The notes beneath the pieces were generated by a model. That model was not told the origin of the DNA. It ran no database searches and saw only the letters and a list, made by a program, of their open reading frames with translations. The position numbers and the translations under genes are program-made. A DNA stretch of 32,395 bases from Lysobacterales bacterium. GTDB taxonomy: Bacteria; Pseudomonadota; Gammaproteobacteria; Xanthomonadales; SZUA-36. Positions 6,244 through 16,059 of the stretch are shown here, piece by piece. Positions within the stretch are counted from its first letter, which is position 1, and every line of letters begins with the position of its first letter. Where the stretch lies: the NCBI GenBank assembly GCA_029935455.1, contig JAOZKI010000025.1, positions 1 to 32,395 on the forward strand, in the 5' to 3' direction.

Positions 6244-7554
6244 ATGCAAGTAACGGTTGAGAACTCAGGCGGCCTGCAGCGCCGGCTGACGGTCCAGGTA
6301 CCCGCAGAGGAAGTGCAGGGCAAAATCGACGCGCGTTTGAAGGAAATTGGCAAGACGGCGCGCATGAAAGGCTTTCGTCCCGGCCGCATTCCGATGACGG
6401 TGCTCAAGCAGCGTTATGGTGGGTCCGTGCGCAACGAGGTGTTGTCCCAGACCATGCAGGCCAGCCTGGCCGAGGCGATTGCCCAGGAAAAAATGCAACC
6501 AGCGGGCAATCCGGTCATCGAATCCATGCCGGATTTGAATAACGGCGAGGAGTTGAGCTTTACCGCTCTGATTGAGGTCTATCCGGACTTCGACGACATT
6601 GACGTTTCATCCCTTGAGCTAACCGCGCCGCAAACGGAAGTGTCAGATGACGACGTGAGCAACATGCTGCAAACGCTGCGCGAGCAACGGCAGAGTTGGG
6701 AAGAAGTCGAGCGTAAAGCGGAACAGGGCGATCAGGTGCTGTTTGAGTACGCTGCTGAAAACGATGAGGGGCGGGTGCCAGAAGAGGGCATGACCCTGCT
6801 CGCAGTACCCTTTGGCACATCCGGTTTTGATGCGCTGGAAGACCTGTTGGGTGGCTTGGCGCCTGGAGAGAGTGGAGAGGCCGAACTTACCTTCCCAGAA
6901 AATTTCTCTGCCAATCAACTTGCGGGTAAGGAAGCCAAGGTCAGCGTTAAGGTCAACAGCGTGCGGGAATCATCCATGCCGGAGTTGGATGAGGTCTTCA
7001 TTCAATCCTTCGGCGTTGAATCGGGCGCGCTGGAAGACATGCAAAATGAAGTGCGAAATAACCTCGAGCGTGAACTCACCGGTGCGCGCCTTACCTATCT
7101 GAAAACGCAGCTGGTTAAGCGTCTTTTGGACGCCCATGCTGGCCTGGAAGTGCCTGAGTCATTGATCCAGCAGGAAGCGGCGCAGCTACAGGCCATGGCC
7201 GCACAGCAACAGGGTAAGCAGGCCGATCCTGCGGAAGCAGGGGCGTTTGAGGAGCCTGCGCGCCAGCGGGTGAAAGCAGGCTTGCTGATGGGTGAGATTG
7301 CTCGACAAAACGACATTGCGGTCGACGGCGCGAAGGTCCGTCAGGCGATTGAAATGGTCGCCAGCACCTACGAGCAGGCCGATGAGGTGGTGCAGATGTA
7401 CTACAACAACCCGGACATGCTGCGGGCTATCGAATCATCGGTCCTTGAAGAGCAGGTGGTCGACTGGGTGCTGGAACATGCAAAGGTCAGTTCTCAGGAT
7501 ATGGTGTTCACGGATTTGATTAACGCTGCAGCCGAATCCCGGCAAGGTCTCTGA
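6244..7554 (+). CDS. tig: Trigger factor (ribosome-bound chaperone)
   Basis: Binds the ribosome exit tunnel and shields nascent chains, with added prolyl isomerase activity. The N-terminal ribosome-binding domain carries GFRPGRIP at 43-50, the same position as in E. coli. An FKBP-like domain follows at about 150-245, then the helical C-terminal chaperone domain. The length of 436 residues is normal. The start is supported by AAGGA at 6229-6233, although 10 bases away. Between tRNA-Leu and the start, GATGCGGA (6174-6181) can pair with TCCGCGTC (6188-6195) to form a leader hairpin. The TGA stop shares one base with the clpP ATG (TGATG), so the two genes are translationally coupled. Confidence 0.98.
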   Translation: MQVTVENSGGLQRRLTVQVPAEEVQGKIDARLKEIGKTARMKGFRPGRIPMTVLKQRYGGSVRNEVLSQTMQASLAEAIAQEKMQPAGNPVIESMPDLNNGEELSFTALIEVYPDFDDIDVSSLELTAPQTEVSDDDVSNMLQTLREQRQSWEEVERKAEQGDQVLFEYAAENDEGRVPEEGMTLLAVPFGTSGFDALEDLLGGLAPGESGEAELTFPENFSANQLAGKEAKVSVKVNSVRESSMPELDEVFIQSFGVESGALEDMQNEVRNNLERELTGARLTYLKTQLVKRLLDAHAGLEVPESLIQQEAAQLQAMAAQQQGKQADPAEAGAFEEPARQRVKAGLLMGEIARQNDIAVDGAKVRQAIEMVASTYEQADEVVQMYYNNPDMLRAIESSVLEEQVVDWVLEHAKVSSQDMVFTDLINAAAESRQGL

Positions 7555-8171
7555 TGATGGAAACGCAAGCCCTTAACCTGGTCCCAATGGTGGTTGAACA
7601 AACGGCTCGTGGCGAGCGTGCCTACGATATTTATTCGCGTTTGCTTAAAGAGCGAGTGATCTTCATTGTGGGTCCCATCGACGACCATACGGCCAATCTG
7701 GTGGTTGCCCAGTTACTGTTTCTGGAATCAGAAAACCCGGACAAGGACATCAATATCTACATCAACAGTCCTGGTGGCGTGGTGACAGCGGGCTTGGCAA
7801 TCTACGACACGATGCAGTTTATCAAGCCAGACGTCTCCACCATGGTGGTCGGTCAGGCCGCCAGCATGGGCGCGGTTCTGCTGGCCGCTGGCACCAAGGG
7901 TAAGCGCTACAGCCTGCCGCATTCGCGGGTTATGATCCATCAGCCCCTGGGTGGCTTCCAGGGACAGGCGACGGACATTGATATCCACGCACAGGAGATT
8001 CTCAAAATCCGCGCCCGCTTGAATGAACTTTTGGCGCACCATACCGGTCAGTCGGTAGAGCAACTGGCGAAGGACACGGATCGTGATAACTTCATGGGGC
8101 CCTCGCAGGCACAGGAGTATGGTTTGATTGATCGGGTGCTTGACAGTCGGGCACCAGAAACGGACACTTGA
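7554..8171 (+). CDS. clpP: ATP-dependent Clp protease proteolytic subunit
   Basis: Serine peptidase that forms the tetradecameric chamber fed by ClpX. The catalytic triad is visible: Ser104 in GQAASMGA, His129 in MIHQP and Asp178 in TDRDNF, each offset by seven from E. coli (111, 136, 185). [15 protein letters not shown] at the N-terminus matches the start of the mature enzyme, so the propeptide is only a few residues. An in-frame second ATG at 7557 could also start. It overlaps the tig stop by one base and is followed by clpX after 72 bases. Confidence 0.98.
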   Translation: MMETQALNLVPMVVEQTARGERAYDIYSRLLKERVIFIVGPIDDHTANLVVAQLLFLESENPDKDINIYINSPGGVVTAGLAIYDTMQFIKPDVSTMVVGQAASMGAVLLAAGTKGKRYSLPHSRVMIHQPLGGFQGQATDIDIHAQEILKIRARLNELLAHHTGQSVEQLAKDTDRDNFMGPSQAQEYGLIDRVLDSRAPETDT

Positions 8172-8243
8172 AAGCGTTTAAGCGTTTCTTTTCATTAAGA
8201 TAGACCGCTTTTATAGAAATACTGGCAACACGGGCAATGGCGT

Positions 8244-9515
8244 ATGAGCGACAACGAGCAAGGCACTGACGGCAAGATCCTCTACTGTTCCTTTTGCGGG
8301 AAGTCCCAACACGAGGTACGCAAACTGATTGCGGGGCCTAGCGTCTACATCTGCGACGAGTGTGTTGAGCTGTGCAATGACATCATTCGCGAGGAACTGG
8401 AAGATGCCGGCATTGCTGATCGTGAGCAACTACCGATCCCCAAGGAAATTCACGCCTTTCTTGACGAATATGTGATCGGTCAGGAGGAAGCCAAAAAAGT
8501 CCTGTCGGTGGCGGTCTACAACCATTACAAACGGCTGGAGCCAGGCCGTCGTGGTGAAGACGCTATCGAGCTGACGAAAAGCAACATTCTGCTGATCGGC
8601 CCCACAGGCTCCGGCAAAACCCTGCTCGCGGAAACGCTGGCTCGCATGCTCAACGTGCCCTTCACCATTGCCGATGCGACCACGCTGACGGAAGCGGGTT
8701 ACGTAGGAGAGGACGTCGAAAATATCATTCAGAAGTTGCTGCAAAAGTGCGACTATGATGTGGAAAAAGCCCAGACCGGCATTGTCTACATCGACGAAAT
8801 CGACAAGGTGTCTCGTAAGGCTGAGAATCCCTCCATCACCCGTGATGTCTCCGGTGAGGGGGTGCAGCAGGCGCTGTTGAAACTCATCGAGGGTACCATC
8901 GCGTCCGTGCCGCCCCAGGGCGGACGCAAGCACCCTCAGCAGGAATTTCTGCAGGTGGACACCGGTCAGATCCTGTTTATCTGTGGGGGCGCTTTTGCTG
9001 GCCTCGAAAAGGTGATCCAGGACCGCTCCAGCAAGTCCGGCATCGGTTTCTCAGCGGAAGTGAAGTCTCAGGAGACACAGCCTGATGTGGGTGAGCTGCT
9101 GGCGGACGTGGAGCCTGAGGATCTGGTCAAGTATGGCCTGATACCGGAATTCGTCGGGCGGCTGCCGGTGGTGGCCACACTGCGCGAGCTGAATGAAGAC
9201 GCGCTGGTACGAATTCTGGTGGAGCCCAAAAATGCGCTTGCCAAGCAGTATGGCTTGCTGTTTGAAATGGAAGGTTGTGAGCTGGACATCCGGGAAGAGG
9301 CGCTACACGCGATTGCGCGTCGCGCCATGGCCCGCAAAACCGGGGCGCGGGGATTGCGCACGATTCTTGAATCGGTGCTGCTAAATTCCATGTACGAGTT
9401 GCCGTCCATGGAAGGCGTTAGCAAGGTGGTGGTGGACGAGACCGGTATTGACGGTGATGCAGAGCCACTGATGCTGTACGAGAATCAGGCGCAGCAGGCC
9501 ACCGGTAGCGAATAG
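8244..9515 (+). CDS. clpX: ATP-dependent Clp protease ATP-binding subunit ClpX
   Basis: AAA+ unfoldase that recognises substrates and threads them into ClpP. All landmarks are present: zinc-binding cysteines 15, 18, 37 and 40; Walker A GPTGSGKT (119-126); pore-1 loop GYVG (152-155); Walker B VYIDEID (181-187); the RKH loop (228-230); and the ClpP-docking loop IGF (267-269). The length of 423 residues equals that of relatives. The ribosome binding site is weak. The 72-base gap after clpP is AT-richer than its surroundings and could hold a secondary promoter. A strong terminator follows 22 bases after the stop. Confidence 0.98.
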   Translation: MSDNEQGTDGKILYCSFCGKSQHEVRKLIAGPSVYICDECVELCNDIIREELEDAGIADREQLPIPKEIHAFLDEYVIGQEEAKKVLSVAVYNHYKRLEPGRRGEDAIELTKSNILLIGPTGSGKTLLAETLARMLNVPFTIADATTLTEAGYVGEDVENIIQKLLQKCDYDVEKAQTGIVYIDEIDKVSRKAENPSITRDVSGEGVQQALLKLIEGTIASVPPQGGRKHPQQEFLQVDTGQILFICGGAFAGLEKVIQDRSSKSGIGFSAEVKSQETQPDVGELLADVEPEDLVKYGLIPEFVGRLPVVATLRELNEDALVRILVEPKNALAKQYGLLFEMEGCELDIREEALHAIARRAMARKTGARGLRTILESVLLNSMYELPSMEGVSKVVVDETGIDGDAEPLMLYENQAQQATGSE

Positions 9516-9537
9516 ACCGGCTGCTTACAAGGATTAG

Positions 9538-9567
9538 AAACGGGTGCTGTGTGCACCCGTTTTTTTT
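9538..9567 (+). terminator. Rho-independent terminator of tig-clpP-clpX
   Basis: AAACGGGTGC (9538-9547) pairs with GCACCCGTTT (9553-9562) around TGTGT, with an eight-T run at 9560-9567. A very strong terminator that isolates lon as its own transcription unit. Confidence 0.93.
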
Positions 9568-9680
9568 GCCTGGCAAATTTGTCGCCGGGCATCGCCTGCG
9601 ACAAGCCGGCTCTGGCAAGCGCCCTGGCTGATTTGGTCTTTTGGCTTCGCCATGGGTCCTGCGCTTTCATTCTCAGACCG

Positions 9681-9709
9681 TTTGAATTTATGCTGCGACA
9701 ATCCCATAT
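9681..9709 (+). promoter_or_regulatory. Candidate sigma-32 (heat-shock) promoter of lon
   Basis: TTTGAA (9681-9686) followed after exactly 15 bases by TCCCATAT (9702-9709). The E. coli heat-shock consensus is CTTGAA, 13-15 bases, then CCCCATNT; groE also has 15. The upstream TCTC at 9671-9674 adds to the resemblance. It lies about 92 bases before the lon start. lon is a classic heat-shock gene, so the context supports the call. A GGCACG/CGTGCC stem (9763-9768 with 9779-9784) lies in the leader just before the ribosome binding site. Confidence 0.6.
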
Positions 9710-9801
9710 GAGATGTAGCGAAGGTTGATTGGGTTCGCCTTCATTTATTCTTAAGTTCCTACGGCACGGCGCCTTGTTCGTGCCACGCACCGGAAGATTG
9801 C

Positions 9802-12213
9802 ATGTCTGATAACGAAACAAGCTCAGTCGCTAGCCAGCCCACACCGGTTTTAAGCCTGCGTGACGTGGTGGTTTACCCCTACATGGTGATTCCACTTTTC
9901 GTCGGGCGGGATCGCTCAATTCAGGCGCTGGATCAGGCCATGAACGTCGATAAGCGCATATTGCTGGTCACCCAGCGTAGTCCGGATCTGGACGAGCCTG
10001 GTGCGGATGATCTCTATGCGGTGGGTACCCTGTCGACCGTCCTGCAACTGCTGCGCCTGCCGGATGGCACCACCAAAGTGCTGGTTGAGGGCGGTGAGCG
10101 GGTTCGCATCACGGAGCTGTCTGATGCGGACGGCTACTTCGAGGCCAGTTGGGAACCGCTTGCGGATGAAGGTAGCCCTGATAAGGAGCTGGAAGTAGCC
10201 ATGCGTTCCTTGGTTGGCGTGTTCGAGCAGTACGTCAAGTTGAACCGCAAGATCCCGCCGGAGCTTCTGACGACGCTGGCGGGCATTGATGACCCCTCGC
10301 GACTGGCCGATACGGTGGCGGCGCATCTATCGATCCGTCTGGAGCAAAAGCAGGAGCTGCTGGAAATGGGCAGCGCATTCGATCGTATCGAGCACCTTAT
10401 GGGCCTGGTTGAAGGTGAGATGGAGGTCCTGCAGCTGGAAAAACGGATTCGTGGGCGGGTTAAGACCCAGATGGAAAAATCCCAGCGCGAGTACTACCTG
10501 AATGAGCAGATGAAGGCCATTCAAAAGGAGCTCGGGGATCTGGACGATGCACCCAATGACCTGGAAGATCTCGAGCGCCGCATCCAGGAAGCCGGCATGA
10601 GTGAGGAGGCGTTGAAAAAATCCACCTCCGAATTGAACAAGCTCAAGATGATGTCGCCCATGTCTGCGGAAGCGACCGTGGTGCGCAATTACATCGACTG
10701 GGTTCTGTCCGTACCCTGGAAAAAGCGTTCGCGTATCCGTAAGAAGCTGGATCAGGCTGAGGATATTCTGGAAGCAGATCACTACGGGCTGGACAAGGTC
10801 AAGGAACGGATTCTTGAGTATCTGGCCGTACAGCAACGGGTGAAGGCCATGAAGGGGCCGATCCTGTGTCTTGTTGGTCCGCCAGGTGTGGGTAAGACCT
10901 CCCTGGGCCGGTCCATCGCCAAGGCAACCGGGCGTAAATTTGTGCGCATGAGTCTTGGCGGTGTGCGCGATGAGGCGGAAATTCGCGGTCATCGGCGTAC
11001 CTATATCGGCTCCATGCCGGGGCGTCTGGTACAGAATCTGGCCAAGGTGGGAACGCGCAATCCCCTGTTTATGCTCGACGAGCTGGACAAGATGTCCATG
11101 GATTTCCGGGGAGACCCTTCTTCAGCGCTGCTGGAGGTGCTGGATCCGGAACAGAATAACGCCTTCAACGATCACTATCTGGAGGTCGACCTGGATCTGT
11201 CGGAGGTCATGTTTATCGCGACCGCCAATTCGCTGAATATTCCCGGCCCCTTGCTGGACCGTATGGAAGTGATTCGCATACCGGGTTACACGGAAGATGA
11301 AAAGCAAGCCATTGCTGAGCGCTATCTGCTGCCCAAGCAAATGGCTCAACACGGGCTCAAGCAGGAAGAGGTCAGCGTTTCCGGCCAGGTCCTGCTGGAC
11401 ATTATTCGTTACTACACGCGTGAGTCCGGCGTTCGTTCACTGGAACGTGAGATTGCGAAGATTTGCCGCAAGGTGGTCAAGCGCCTGGCCATGGAGCGTG
11501 ACAAGACCTCCATGACGGTCACTGCGCGCAATCTCGAGTCCTACCTGGGCGTTCGACGCTTCCGTTATGGTGTGGCCGAGGACACCAACGAGATCGGTCA
11601 GGTTACCGGGCTGGCCTGGACTGAGGTCGGTGGCGAGTTGCTGACGCTGGAGGCAACGCTGGTGCCCGGTAAAGGGGCGCTCACGCTGACCGGACACCTG
11701 GGCGATGTGATGAAGGAGTCCATCCAGGCGGCCATGACCGTGGTGCGCAGTCGCGCGGAACTCCTGGGTATTGATGAAGAGTTTTACAAGAAATTCGACG
11801 CTCACGTGCATGTGCCGGAAGGCGCGACACCAAAAGACGGGCCCAGCGCCGGCATTGGCATGTGTACCGCGCTGGTGTCTGCGTTGACGCGCATTCCCGT
11901 ACACGCGGACGTGGCCATGACCGGAGAGATTACGCTGCGGGGCAAGGTGCTACCCATCGGCGGTTTGAAAGAGAAGCTGCTGGCAGCGCATCGCGGCGGC
12001 ATGCGCATGGTGATCATTCCCAAGGAGAATGAGAAGGATCTACCGGATATTCCCAAGAATATTATCCGCAAGCTGGACGTACGCCCGGTCAGTACCATTG
12101 ATGAGGTGCTGAACCTGGCGCTGGTTGAATTGCCACAGGGCGAGGCGGTAAGAACGGAGGCGGATACGGCGCGTGGCGAAGGCGATAGCGAGACGGGCCG
12201 GCGAGCTCACTAG
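9802..12213 (+). CDS. lon: ATP-dependent protease La (Lon)
   Basis: Homohexameric AAA+ serine protease that degrades misfolded and regulatory proteins in the cytoplasm. The N-terminal LON substrate-binding domain covers about 15-210, followed by a coiled-coil stretch around 225-290. Walker A is GPPGVGKT (359-366) and Walker B lies within [10 protein letters not shown]. The proteolytic domain has the catalytic Ser682 in PKDGPSAG and the partner Lys in GGLKEKLL. The length of 803 residues is slightly longer than E. coli because of a charged C-terminal tail. The start is supported by GGAAG at 9792-9796. It stands alone between the clpX terminator and the hupB promoter region; no clear terminator follows it. 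Confidence 0.98.
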   Translation: MSDNETSSVASQPTPVLSLRDVVVYPYMVIPLFVGRDRSIQALDQAMNVDKRILLVTQRSPDLDEPGADDLYAVGTLSTVLQLLRLPDGTTKVLVEGGERVRITELSDADGYFEASWEPLADEGSPDKELEVAMRSLVGVFEQYVKLNRKIPPELLTTLAGIDDPSRLADTVAAHLSIRLEQKQELLEMGSAFDRIEHLMGLVEGEMEVLQLEKRIRGRVKTQMEKSQREYYLNEQMKAIQKELGDLDDAPNDLEDLERRIQEAGMSEEALKKSTSELNKLKMMSPMSAEATVVRNYIDWVLSVPWKKRSRIRKKLDQAEDILEADHYGLDKVKERILEYLAVQQRVKAMKGPILCLVGPPGVGKTSLGRSIAKATGRKFVRMSLGGVRDEAEIRGHRRTYIGSMPGRLVQNLAKVGTRNPLFMLDELDKMSMDFRGDPSSALLEVLDPEQNNAFNDHYLEVDLDLSEVMFIATANSLNIPGPLLDRMEVIRIPGYTEDEKQAIAERYLLPKQMAQHGLKQEEVSVSGQVLLDIIRYYTRESGVRSLEREIAKICRKVVKRLAMERDKTSMTVTARNLESYLGVRRFRYGVAEDTNEIGQVTGLAWTEVGGELLTLEATLVPGKGALTLTGHLGDVMKESIQAAMTVVRSRAELLGIDEEFYKKFDAHVHVPEGATPKDGPSAGIGMCTALVSALTRIPVHADVAMTGEITLRGKVLPIGGLKEKLLAAHRGGMRMVIIPKENEKDLPDIPKNIIRKLDVRPVSTIDEVLNLALVELPQGEAVRTEADTARGEGDSETGRRAH

Positions 12214-12400
12214 GGTGCCCTGAGGTCGTTCGGCAGGCACGCCGGCCGTTCGGTAGCGAGTACACGCGCTGGTTCTTCCGGGTCCGTTTGTCGCTTATTT
12301 TGCCAGTGAAAATAGCGGCTAAAAACGGTCGTTTTCAACCAAATTAGACGCTTGGGTTGGCTAGCTCACAAATGACATTCACAAAGGCGCTGAAAAGTCG
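12214..12400 (+). other. Untranslated stretch after lon
   Basis: No credible ORF and no tRNA or mobile-element signal. A short AT-rich hairpin (AAAAC at 12322-12326 with GTTTT at 12331-12335) is visible but is not a terminator by itself. The stretch contains the end of the lon transcript and upstream promoter DNA of hupB. Confidence 0.5.
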
Positions 12401-12430
12401 TTGCAACGCCTCTTGTGGGTGTATTAGTAT
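12401..12430 (+). promoter_or_regulatory. Candidate sigma-70 promoter of the hupB leader
   Basis: TTGCAA (12401-12406) and TAGTAT (12425-12430) are separated by 18 bases. The predicted transcript would start near 12437 and run about 150 bases before the hupB start codon. It is the best promoter-like pair in the lon-hupB gap. Confidence 0.45.
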
Positions 12431-12431
12431 C

Positions 12432-12506
12432 GACCGCACGCCGCGACAGGCTGAGGTCTGCAGCGGTCTCCGGGCTTAAAGGGAGCCCGGTGCCGGGCAG
12501 ATTTTT
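12432..12506 (+). ncRNA. Structured leader or short RNA ending in a terminator, upstream of hupB
   Basis: Several helices can form in succession: GACCGC (12432-12437) with GCGGTC (12463-12468), and CCGGGCT (12470-12476) with AGCCCGG (12484-12490). A third, GCCCG (12485-12489) with CGGGC (12494-12498), is followed by AGATTTTTT. The last two share bases 12485-12489 and exclude each other, so the terminator hairpin and the upstream hairpin compete, as in attenuators. It could be a premature terminator controlling hupB or a short independent RNA. No family is recognised. Confidence 0.45.
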
Positions 12507-12587
12507 TGTTACTGGCCGTGACCAAAAAACCCCGTATTAGCCCTACGCATTTTTTCTACAGCTACTTGACATACTTGGAGTGCAAGA

Positions 12588-12860
12588 ATGAACAAATCTG
12601 AACTGATCGATGCCGTTGCTGCGGCAACTGGCCTGACCAAGGCCGATGCCGGTCGTGCTCTGGACGCTACCACCGACGCCATCGCTTCCGCTCTCCAGCA
12701 GGGCAACCAGGTCTCTCTGGTCGGCTTTGGTACCTTCACGGTACGCCATCGCGCAGCACGCACGGGCCGCAACCCGCGCACCGGTGAAACCATCGAAATC
12801 AAAGCGTCAAATAACCCGGCATTTAAGGCTGGCAAAGCGCTTAAGGATGCCGTAAACTAG
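12588..12860 (+). CDS. hupB: DNA-binding protein HU-beta
   Basis: A 90-residue nucleoid protein that bends and compacts DNA. The HU signature is complete: [11 protein letters not shown] at the N-terminus, GFGTF, the flexible arm RTGRNPRTG, and the C-terminal [20 protein letters not shown] at 12577-12580, seven bases before the ATG, fixes the start. Its codon use is strongly biased, as in highly expressed genes. tRNA-Val begins 13 bases after the stop, so gene and tRNAs are probably on one transcript. Confidence 0.98.
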   Translation: MNKSELIDAVAAATGLTKADAGRALDATTDAIASALQQGNQVSLVGFGTFTVRHRAARTGRNPRTGETIEIKASNNPAFKAGKALKDAVN

Positions 12861-12873
12861 CGCGCCTTTCGCA

Positions 12874-12949
12874 GGGTGCTTAGCTCAGTTGGGAGAGCAT
12901 CGCCCTTACAAGGCGAGGGTCGGCGGTTCGAGCCCGTCAGCACCCACCA
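12874..12949 (+). tRNA. tRNA-Val (anticodon TAC)
   Basis: Acceptor GGGTGCT pairs with AGCACCC (12939-12945), discriminator A, CCA encoded. The anticodon loop CTTACAA gives TAC. It lies 13 bases after hupB with no intervening terminator. Confidence 0.97.
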
Positions 12950-12964
12950 GTTGTAAACAGTTTA

Positions 12965-13041
12965 GGAGTGGTAGTTCAGTTGGTTAGAATACCGGCCTGT
13001 CACGCCGGGGGTCGCGGGTTCGAGTCCCGTCCACTCCGCCA
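12965..13041 (+). tRNA. tRNA-Asp (anticodon GTC)
   Basis: Acceptor GGAGTGG pairs perfectly with CCACTCC (13031-13037), discriminator G, CCA encoded. The anticodon stem CCGGC/GCCGG holds CTGTCAC, anticodon GTC. It is paired with tRNA-Val 15 bases upstream. Confidence 0.97.
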
Positions 13042-13050
13042 CTGATCGAG

Positions 13051-13077
13051 AAGGGCGCCCATGGCGCCCTTTTCTTT
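13051..13077 (+). terminator. Rho-independent terminator of hupB-tRNA-Val-tRNA-Asp
   Basis: AAGGGCGCC (13051-13059) pairs with GGCGCCCTT (13063-13071) around CAT, with TTTTCTTT following. A strong terminator just after tRNA-Asp. The next 128 bases, up to ppiD, show no clear promoter. Confidence 0.9.
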
Positions 13078-13205
13078 AACCGGCGCTGCGAGCAGGGCAC
13101 GCGCGCTTGTGCTGCCAGGCAGCCACAGCGCAAACGTCAGCCGTAACGCCCTAACGTCCGCTCACGGTCACCTGACCCCGGACATGACTACGGATATTTC
13201 CAAAC

Positions 13206-15131
13206 ATGGTTTTGCAGTCAATTCGTGATCGCCTGACGGGCGTGCTGGCCTTTGTGGTGTTGGGTTTGCTCGTCATTCCTTTCGCCTTCGTAGGCGTCAA
13301 CGAGTACTTTTCCAGCAGCAGTCTGAATCAGGTCGCACTGGTCAATGACGAGGAAATCACATTTGACCAGTTCAACCAGAGCTTCCTTAACTACCGTCGC
13401 CAACGTCAGCAGCAGCTCGGCGCCGCTTTTGATCCTGATGTTTTTGATGGCCTGATCGCACGCCTTGAACATCTGGATCGGATGATCGATGAAGAGCTGC
13501 TACGTCAGGCTGCCGTGTCACTGGGCTACGATGTGGATAACACGCTGCTGGCGGAACAGATTCGAACCATTCCAGCCTTTCAGGTTGATGGCGTTTTTAA
13601 CGCCGACGTCTATCAGGCGCGACTGCTTGCGGAAGGCTTGACCATTGCGCAGTTCGAGCAGCAGCTGCGGCAGGCGGCCATCATGGAAACCTTGCCGCGG
13701 GGCGTTCTCGAATCCAGCTTCGCAACGCCCATAGAATCCGAGCGTCTGATTGCGTTACTGCAGCAGCAACGGAGTTTTGAGGCGGTGACCGTGCCGGCTG
13801 ATCCAGCCAGCATCGTGGGTGAGTTTACCGCTGAAGAAGAGACGAGCTGGTTCGAGCAGAATCAGTCGCGCTTTATGACCGAAGAACAGGTCACGATCGA
13901 GTTTCTGGAACTGAACGCCGATCAATTTCCGGCGGCGGAAGCGCCCGATGACGATGTGCTTCTGGCCAGCTATGAAGCTCAGAAGGGACGTTTTCTCGTA
14001 CCGGAGCAGCGCCAGGTGTCGCATATTTTGATCGAAGTTCCAGCCACGGCTTCCAGCACGGAAATTGAGCAGGGCCGGCTGGAGGCCGAGGTGTTGAGCC
14101 AGCGCGCCCTGGCCGGAGAGGATTTTGCCACCCTGGCTAGGGAAAACTCCGAGGACATTGGCTCGGCCAGTGCCGGCGGAAGCCTTGGCTTCCTGGAGCA
14201 GGGCATCATGCCCGAAGCCTTCGAGGCGGCTGTCTATGAGTTGTCACTCGCCGATCCCATATCCGAGCCGGTGCAGACCGGCTTTGGCTGGCACGTCATT
14301 TTACTGACCGCTATCGAGCCGGCCACGGGCATGGACTTCGAAGCGGCCCGGGAGGTGCTGCTGGAAGAGGCGCAGCAAGAGCAGGCTGAACGCCAGTTTC
14401 TTGAATTGGCGGATCGCCTGGTCGATATCGTTTATGAAGACCCCACCACGCTCGAAGCCGCGTCCCTGGATATGGGGCTGGAGATTCAGACCGAGGGCCC
14501 CTTTACCCGAAACGGCGGCTTTGGTGTGAGTGCGGAGCCAGAGGTACTTGCAGCTGCCTTTTCTGACCTGGTGCTGGAGCAAGGTTCCGCGTCGGATCTG
14601 ATTGAACTGAGCCCGACACGGGCGGTCGTGCTGCGGGTGCTGAATCATGAGCCGGTGCGTGCGCAGACGTTGGATGAGGTACGTGAGCAGGTGCAGAGCC
14701 TGCTGCGCCAGGAGCGGGCCAGTGAGCTGGCCCGAGTGCAGGCGGAGAGCATGTTGGTGCGCTTGGAGACCGGCGAAGAACTGGCTGCGATCGCGGAAGA
14801 GGCAGGGCTGGTGGTTGTCACCGTGCCGGCGGCGCGCCGCCAGTCCATGAGCCCGGATCCTGTGGCGGTGCAAAACGTCTTCAAACTACCGCGTCCCGCT
14901 GAGGACGGCGAAAGCTATCACGTGGTAGACGCGGCGAACGGTTCAGCCCTGGTCATACTTCGGGCCGTGACCGATGGCGTTGCTGATGAAGCGAGCGGCT
15001 TTGGCAGCCTGCAGGCAGGCCAGATGATGGGTACAGTGGTCGGTAGCGTGGAAAGCATTGGGTTGGTGCGACAGCGACGCGAAGCGGCCTCGATCCCGGT
15101 TTTTGAAGACCGGGTGGGCGTCTCACGCTAG
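13206..15131 (+). CDS. ppiD: Periplasmic folding chaperone PpiD (SurA-N and parvulin domains)
   Basis: Inner-membrane-anchored chaperone at the Sec translocon exit that assists folding of exported proteins. A short cytoplasmic start (MVLQSIRDRLTG) leads into one membrane helix (about 13-32). Next come a SurA-N-like chaperone region (about 40-190), a parvulin domain at about 265-365 (RQVSHILIEV, GSLGFLEQG, FGWHVILL) and an alpha-helical C-terminal region to residue 641. The length matches PpiD. The ribosome binding site is weak (GGAT at 13192-13195). A bidirectional terminator separates it from convergent fabI. The position between hupB and fabI matches the order I recall from Pseudomonas. Confidence 0.95.
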   Translation: MVLQSIRDRLTGVLAFVVLGLLVIPFAFVGVNEYFSSSSLNQVALVNDEEITFDQFNQSFLNYRRQRQQQLGAAFDPDVFDGLIARLEHLDRMIDEELLRQAAVSLGYDVDNTLLAEQIRTIPAFQVDGVFNADVYQARLLAEGLTIAQFEQQLRQAAIMETLPRGVLESSFATPIESERLIALLQQQRSFEAVTVPADPASIVGEFTAEEETSWFEQNQSRFMTEEQVTIEFLELNADQFPAAEAPDDDVLLASYEAQKGRFLVPEQRQVSHILIEVPATASSTEIEQGRLEAEVLSQRALAGEDFATLARENSEDIGSASAGGSLGFLEQGIMPEAFEAAVYELSLADPISEPVQTGFGWHVILLTAIEPATGMDFEAAREVLLEEAQQEQAERQFLELADRLVDIVYEDPTTLEAASLDMGLEIQTEGPFTRNGGFGVSAEPEVLAAAFSDLVLEQGSASDLIELSPTRAVVLRVLNHEPVRAQTLDEVREQVQSLLRQERASELARVQAESMLVRLETGEELAAIAEEAGLVVVTVPAARRQSMSPDPVAVQNVFKLPRPAEDGESYHVVDAANGSALVILRAVTDGVADEASGFGSLQAGQMMGTVVGSVESIGLVRQRREAASIPVFEDRVGVSR

Positions 15132-15150
15132 CGCCCCGCAGGACGCCCAT

Positions 15151-15179
15151 AAAAAAAGCGGCCGGGAGCCGCTTTTTTT
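15151..15179. terminator. Bidirectional terminator between ppiD and fabI
   Basis: Seven A, then GCGGC (15158-15162), loop CGGGA, GCCGC (15168-15172), then seven T. The A-run and T-run make it work on both strands, ending both convergent genes. Confidence 0.92.
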
Positions 15180-15199
15180 GTGTCTTCTTGTCGGCCCGG

Positions 15200-15985
15200 C
15201 TAGGACAGATCGGGTATGCCGAGAATGTTGTAGCCGGAATCGACATAGGTAATCTCGCCGGTAACACCGGACGCGAGATCAGAACACAGAAAGGCGGCCA
15301 CATTACCCACTTCCTCCGCCGTGATGGTGCGGCGCAGCGGCGCACTGTCCGTAATGTGCTCAAGGATCTTGCGAAAATTGCCGATGCCAGCTGCCGCCAG
15401 CGTCTTGATCGGCCCGGCCGAGATACCGTTAACACGAATGCCCTCCGGGCCGAGGCTGTTGGCCATATAGCGCACATTGGCCTCCAGTGAGGCCTTGGCC
15501 AGGCCTATGACGTTATAGCCGGGCAGGGCGCGAAGGGCGCCCAGATAGCTTAGCGTTAAGCAGGCTGCCTGGCGGCCCTGCATCATGCTGCGACCGGCTT
15601 TGGCCAGCGCGGCAAAGCTGTAGGAGGAAATATCATGCGCGATCTTGAAGCCCTCCCGGGTGACCGCATCCATATAGTCGCCCTGGATTTGCTCGCGGGG
15701 GGCAAATCCGACCGCGTGCACGAGAATGTCATAGCCATCCCAGTGCCCGGCCAGGTCGCTGTAGACCTGGTCGATTTGCTCATCATGTGCGACATCCAGC
15801 GGCAAAACGATCCGGGATCCGGTTTGTTCCGCGATGCGATCGACGCGTGATTTCAGTTTTTCCGTTTGATAGGTAAAGGCCAACTCGGCACCTTCGCGAT
15901 GCATGGCCTCCGCGATACCCCAGGCAATAGAACGGTTACTCGCGACGCCTACGATCAGGGCGCGCTTACCGGCAAGAAATCCCAT
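15200..15985 (-). CDS. fabI: Enoyl-[acyl-carrier-protein] reductase (NADH), FabI type
   Basis: Catalyses the last reduction in each round of type II fatty-acid elongation; the target of triclosan. A short-chain dehydrogenase fold with the FabI-specific glycine motif ([14 protein letters not shown]) and catalytic Tyr157 and Lys164 (Y-x6-K) with Tyr147 upstream, one residue offset from E. coli. Two ATG codons lie in tandem (15988 and 15985). AAGGAGA ends five bases before the second, and MGFLAGKR matches the E. coli start, so 15985 is preferred (261 residues). It is the first gene of a minus-strand run that ends at the shared terminator with ppiD. Confidence 0.97.
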   Translation of the reverse strand: MGFLAGKRALIVGVASNRSIAWGIAEAMHREGAELAFTYQTEKLKSRVDRIAEQTGSRIVLPLDVAHDEQIDQVYSDLAGHWDGYDILVHAVGFAPREQIQGDYMDAVTREGFKIAHDISSYSFAALAKAGRSMMQGRQAACLTLSYLGALRALPGYNVIGLAKASLEANVRYMANSLGPEGIRVNGISAGPIKTLAAAGIGNFRKILEHITDSAPLRRTITAEEVGNVAAFLCSDLASGVTGEITYVDSGYNILGIPDLS

Positions 15986-16059
15986 CATGTTCTCCTTTCT
16001 TCTTTATCTCTGTGCGTCACGGCTATCTCCAGACGATACGCGTGAGGCCAGTGGGTCAT

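Noticed and set aside
8430-8933. Long minus-strand frame inside clpX, and similar ones inside lon (10327-10992, 11437-11904) and tamB (27273-27935)
   Set aside because: All lie opposite well-identified genes and have no family features; GC-rich coding DNA often leaves such frames open.
12369-12480. 35-codon frame starting ATG at 12373 upstream of hupB
   Set aside because: No ribosome binding site, cysteine- and arginine-rich with no pattern; the region is better explained as promoter plus RNA structure.
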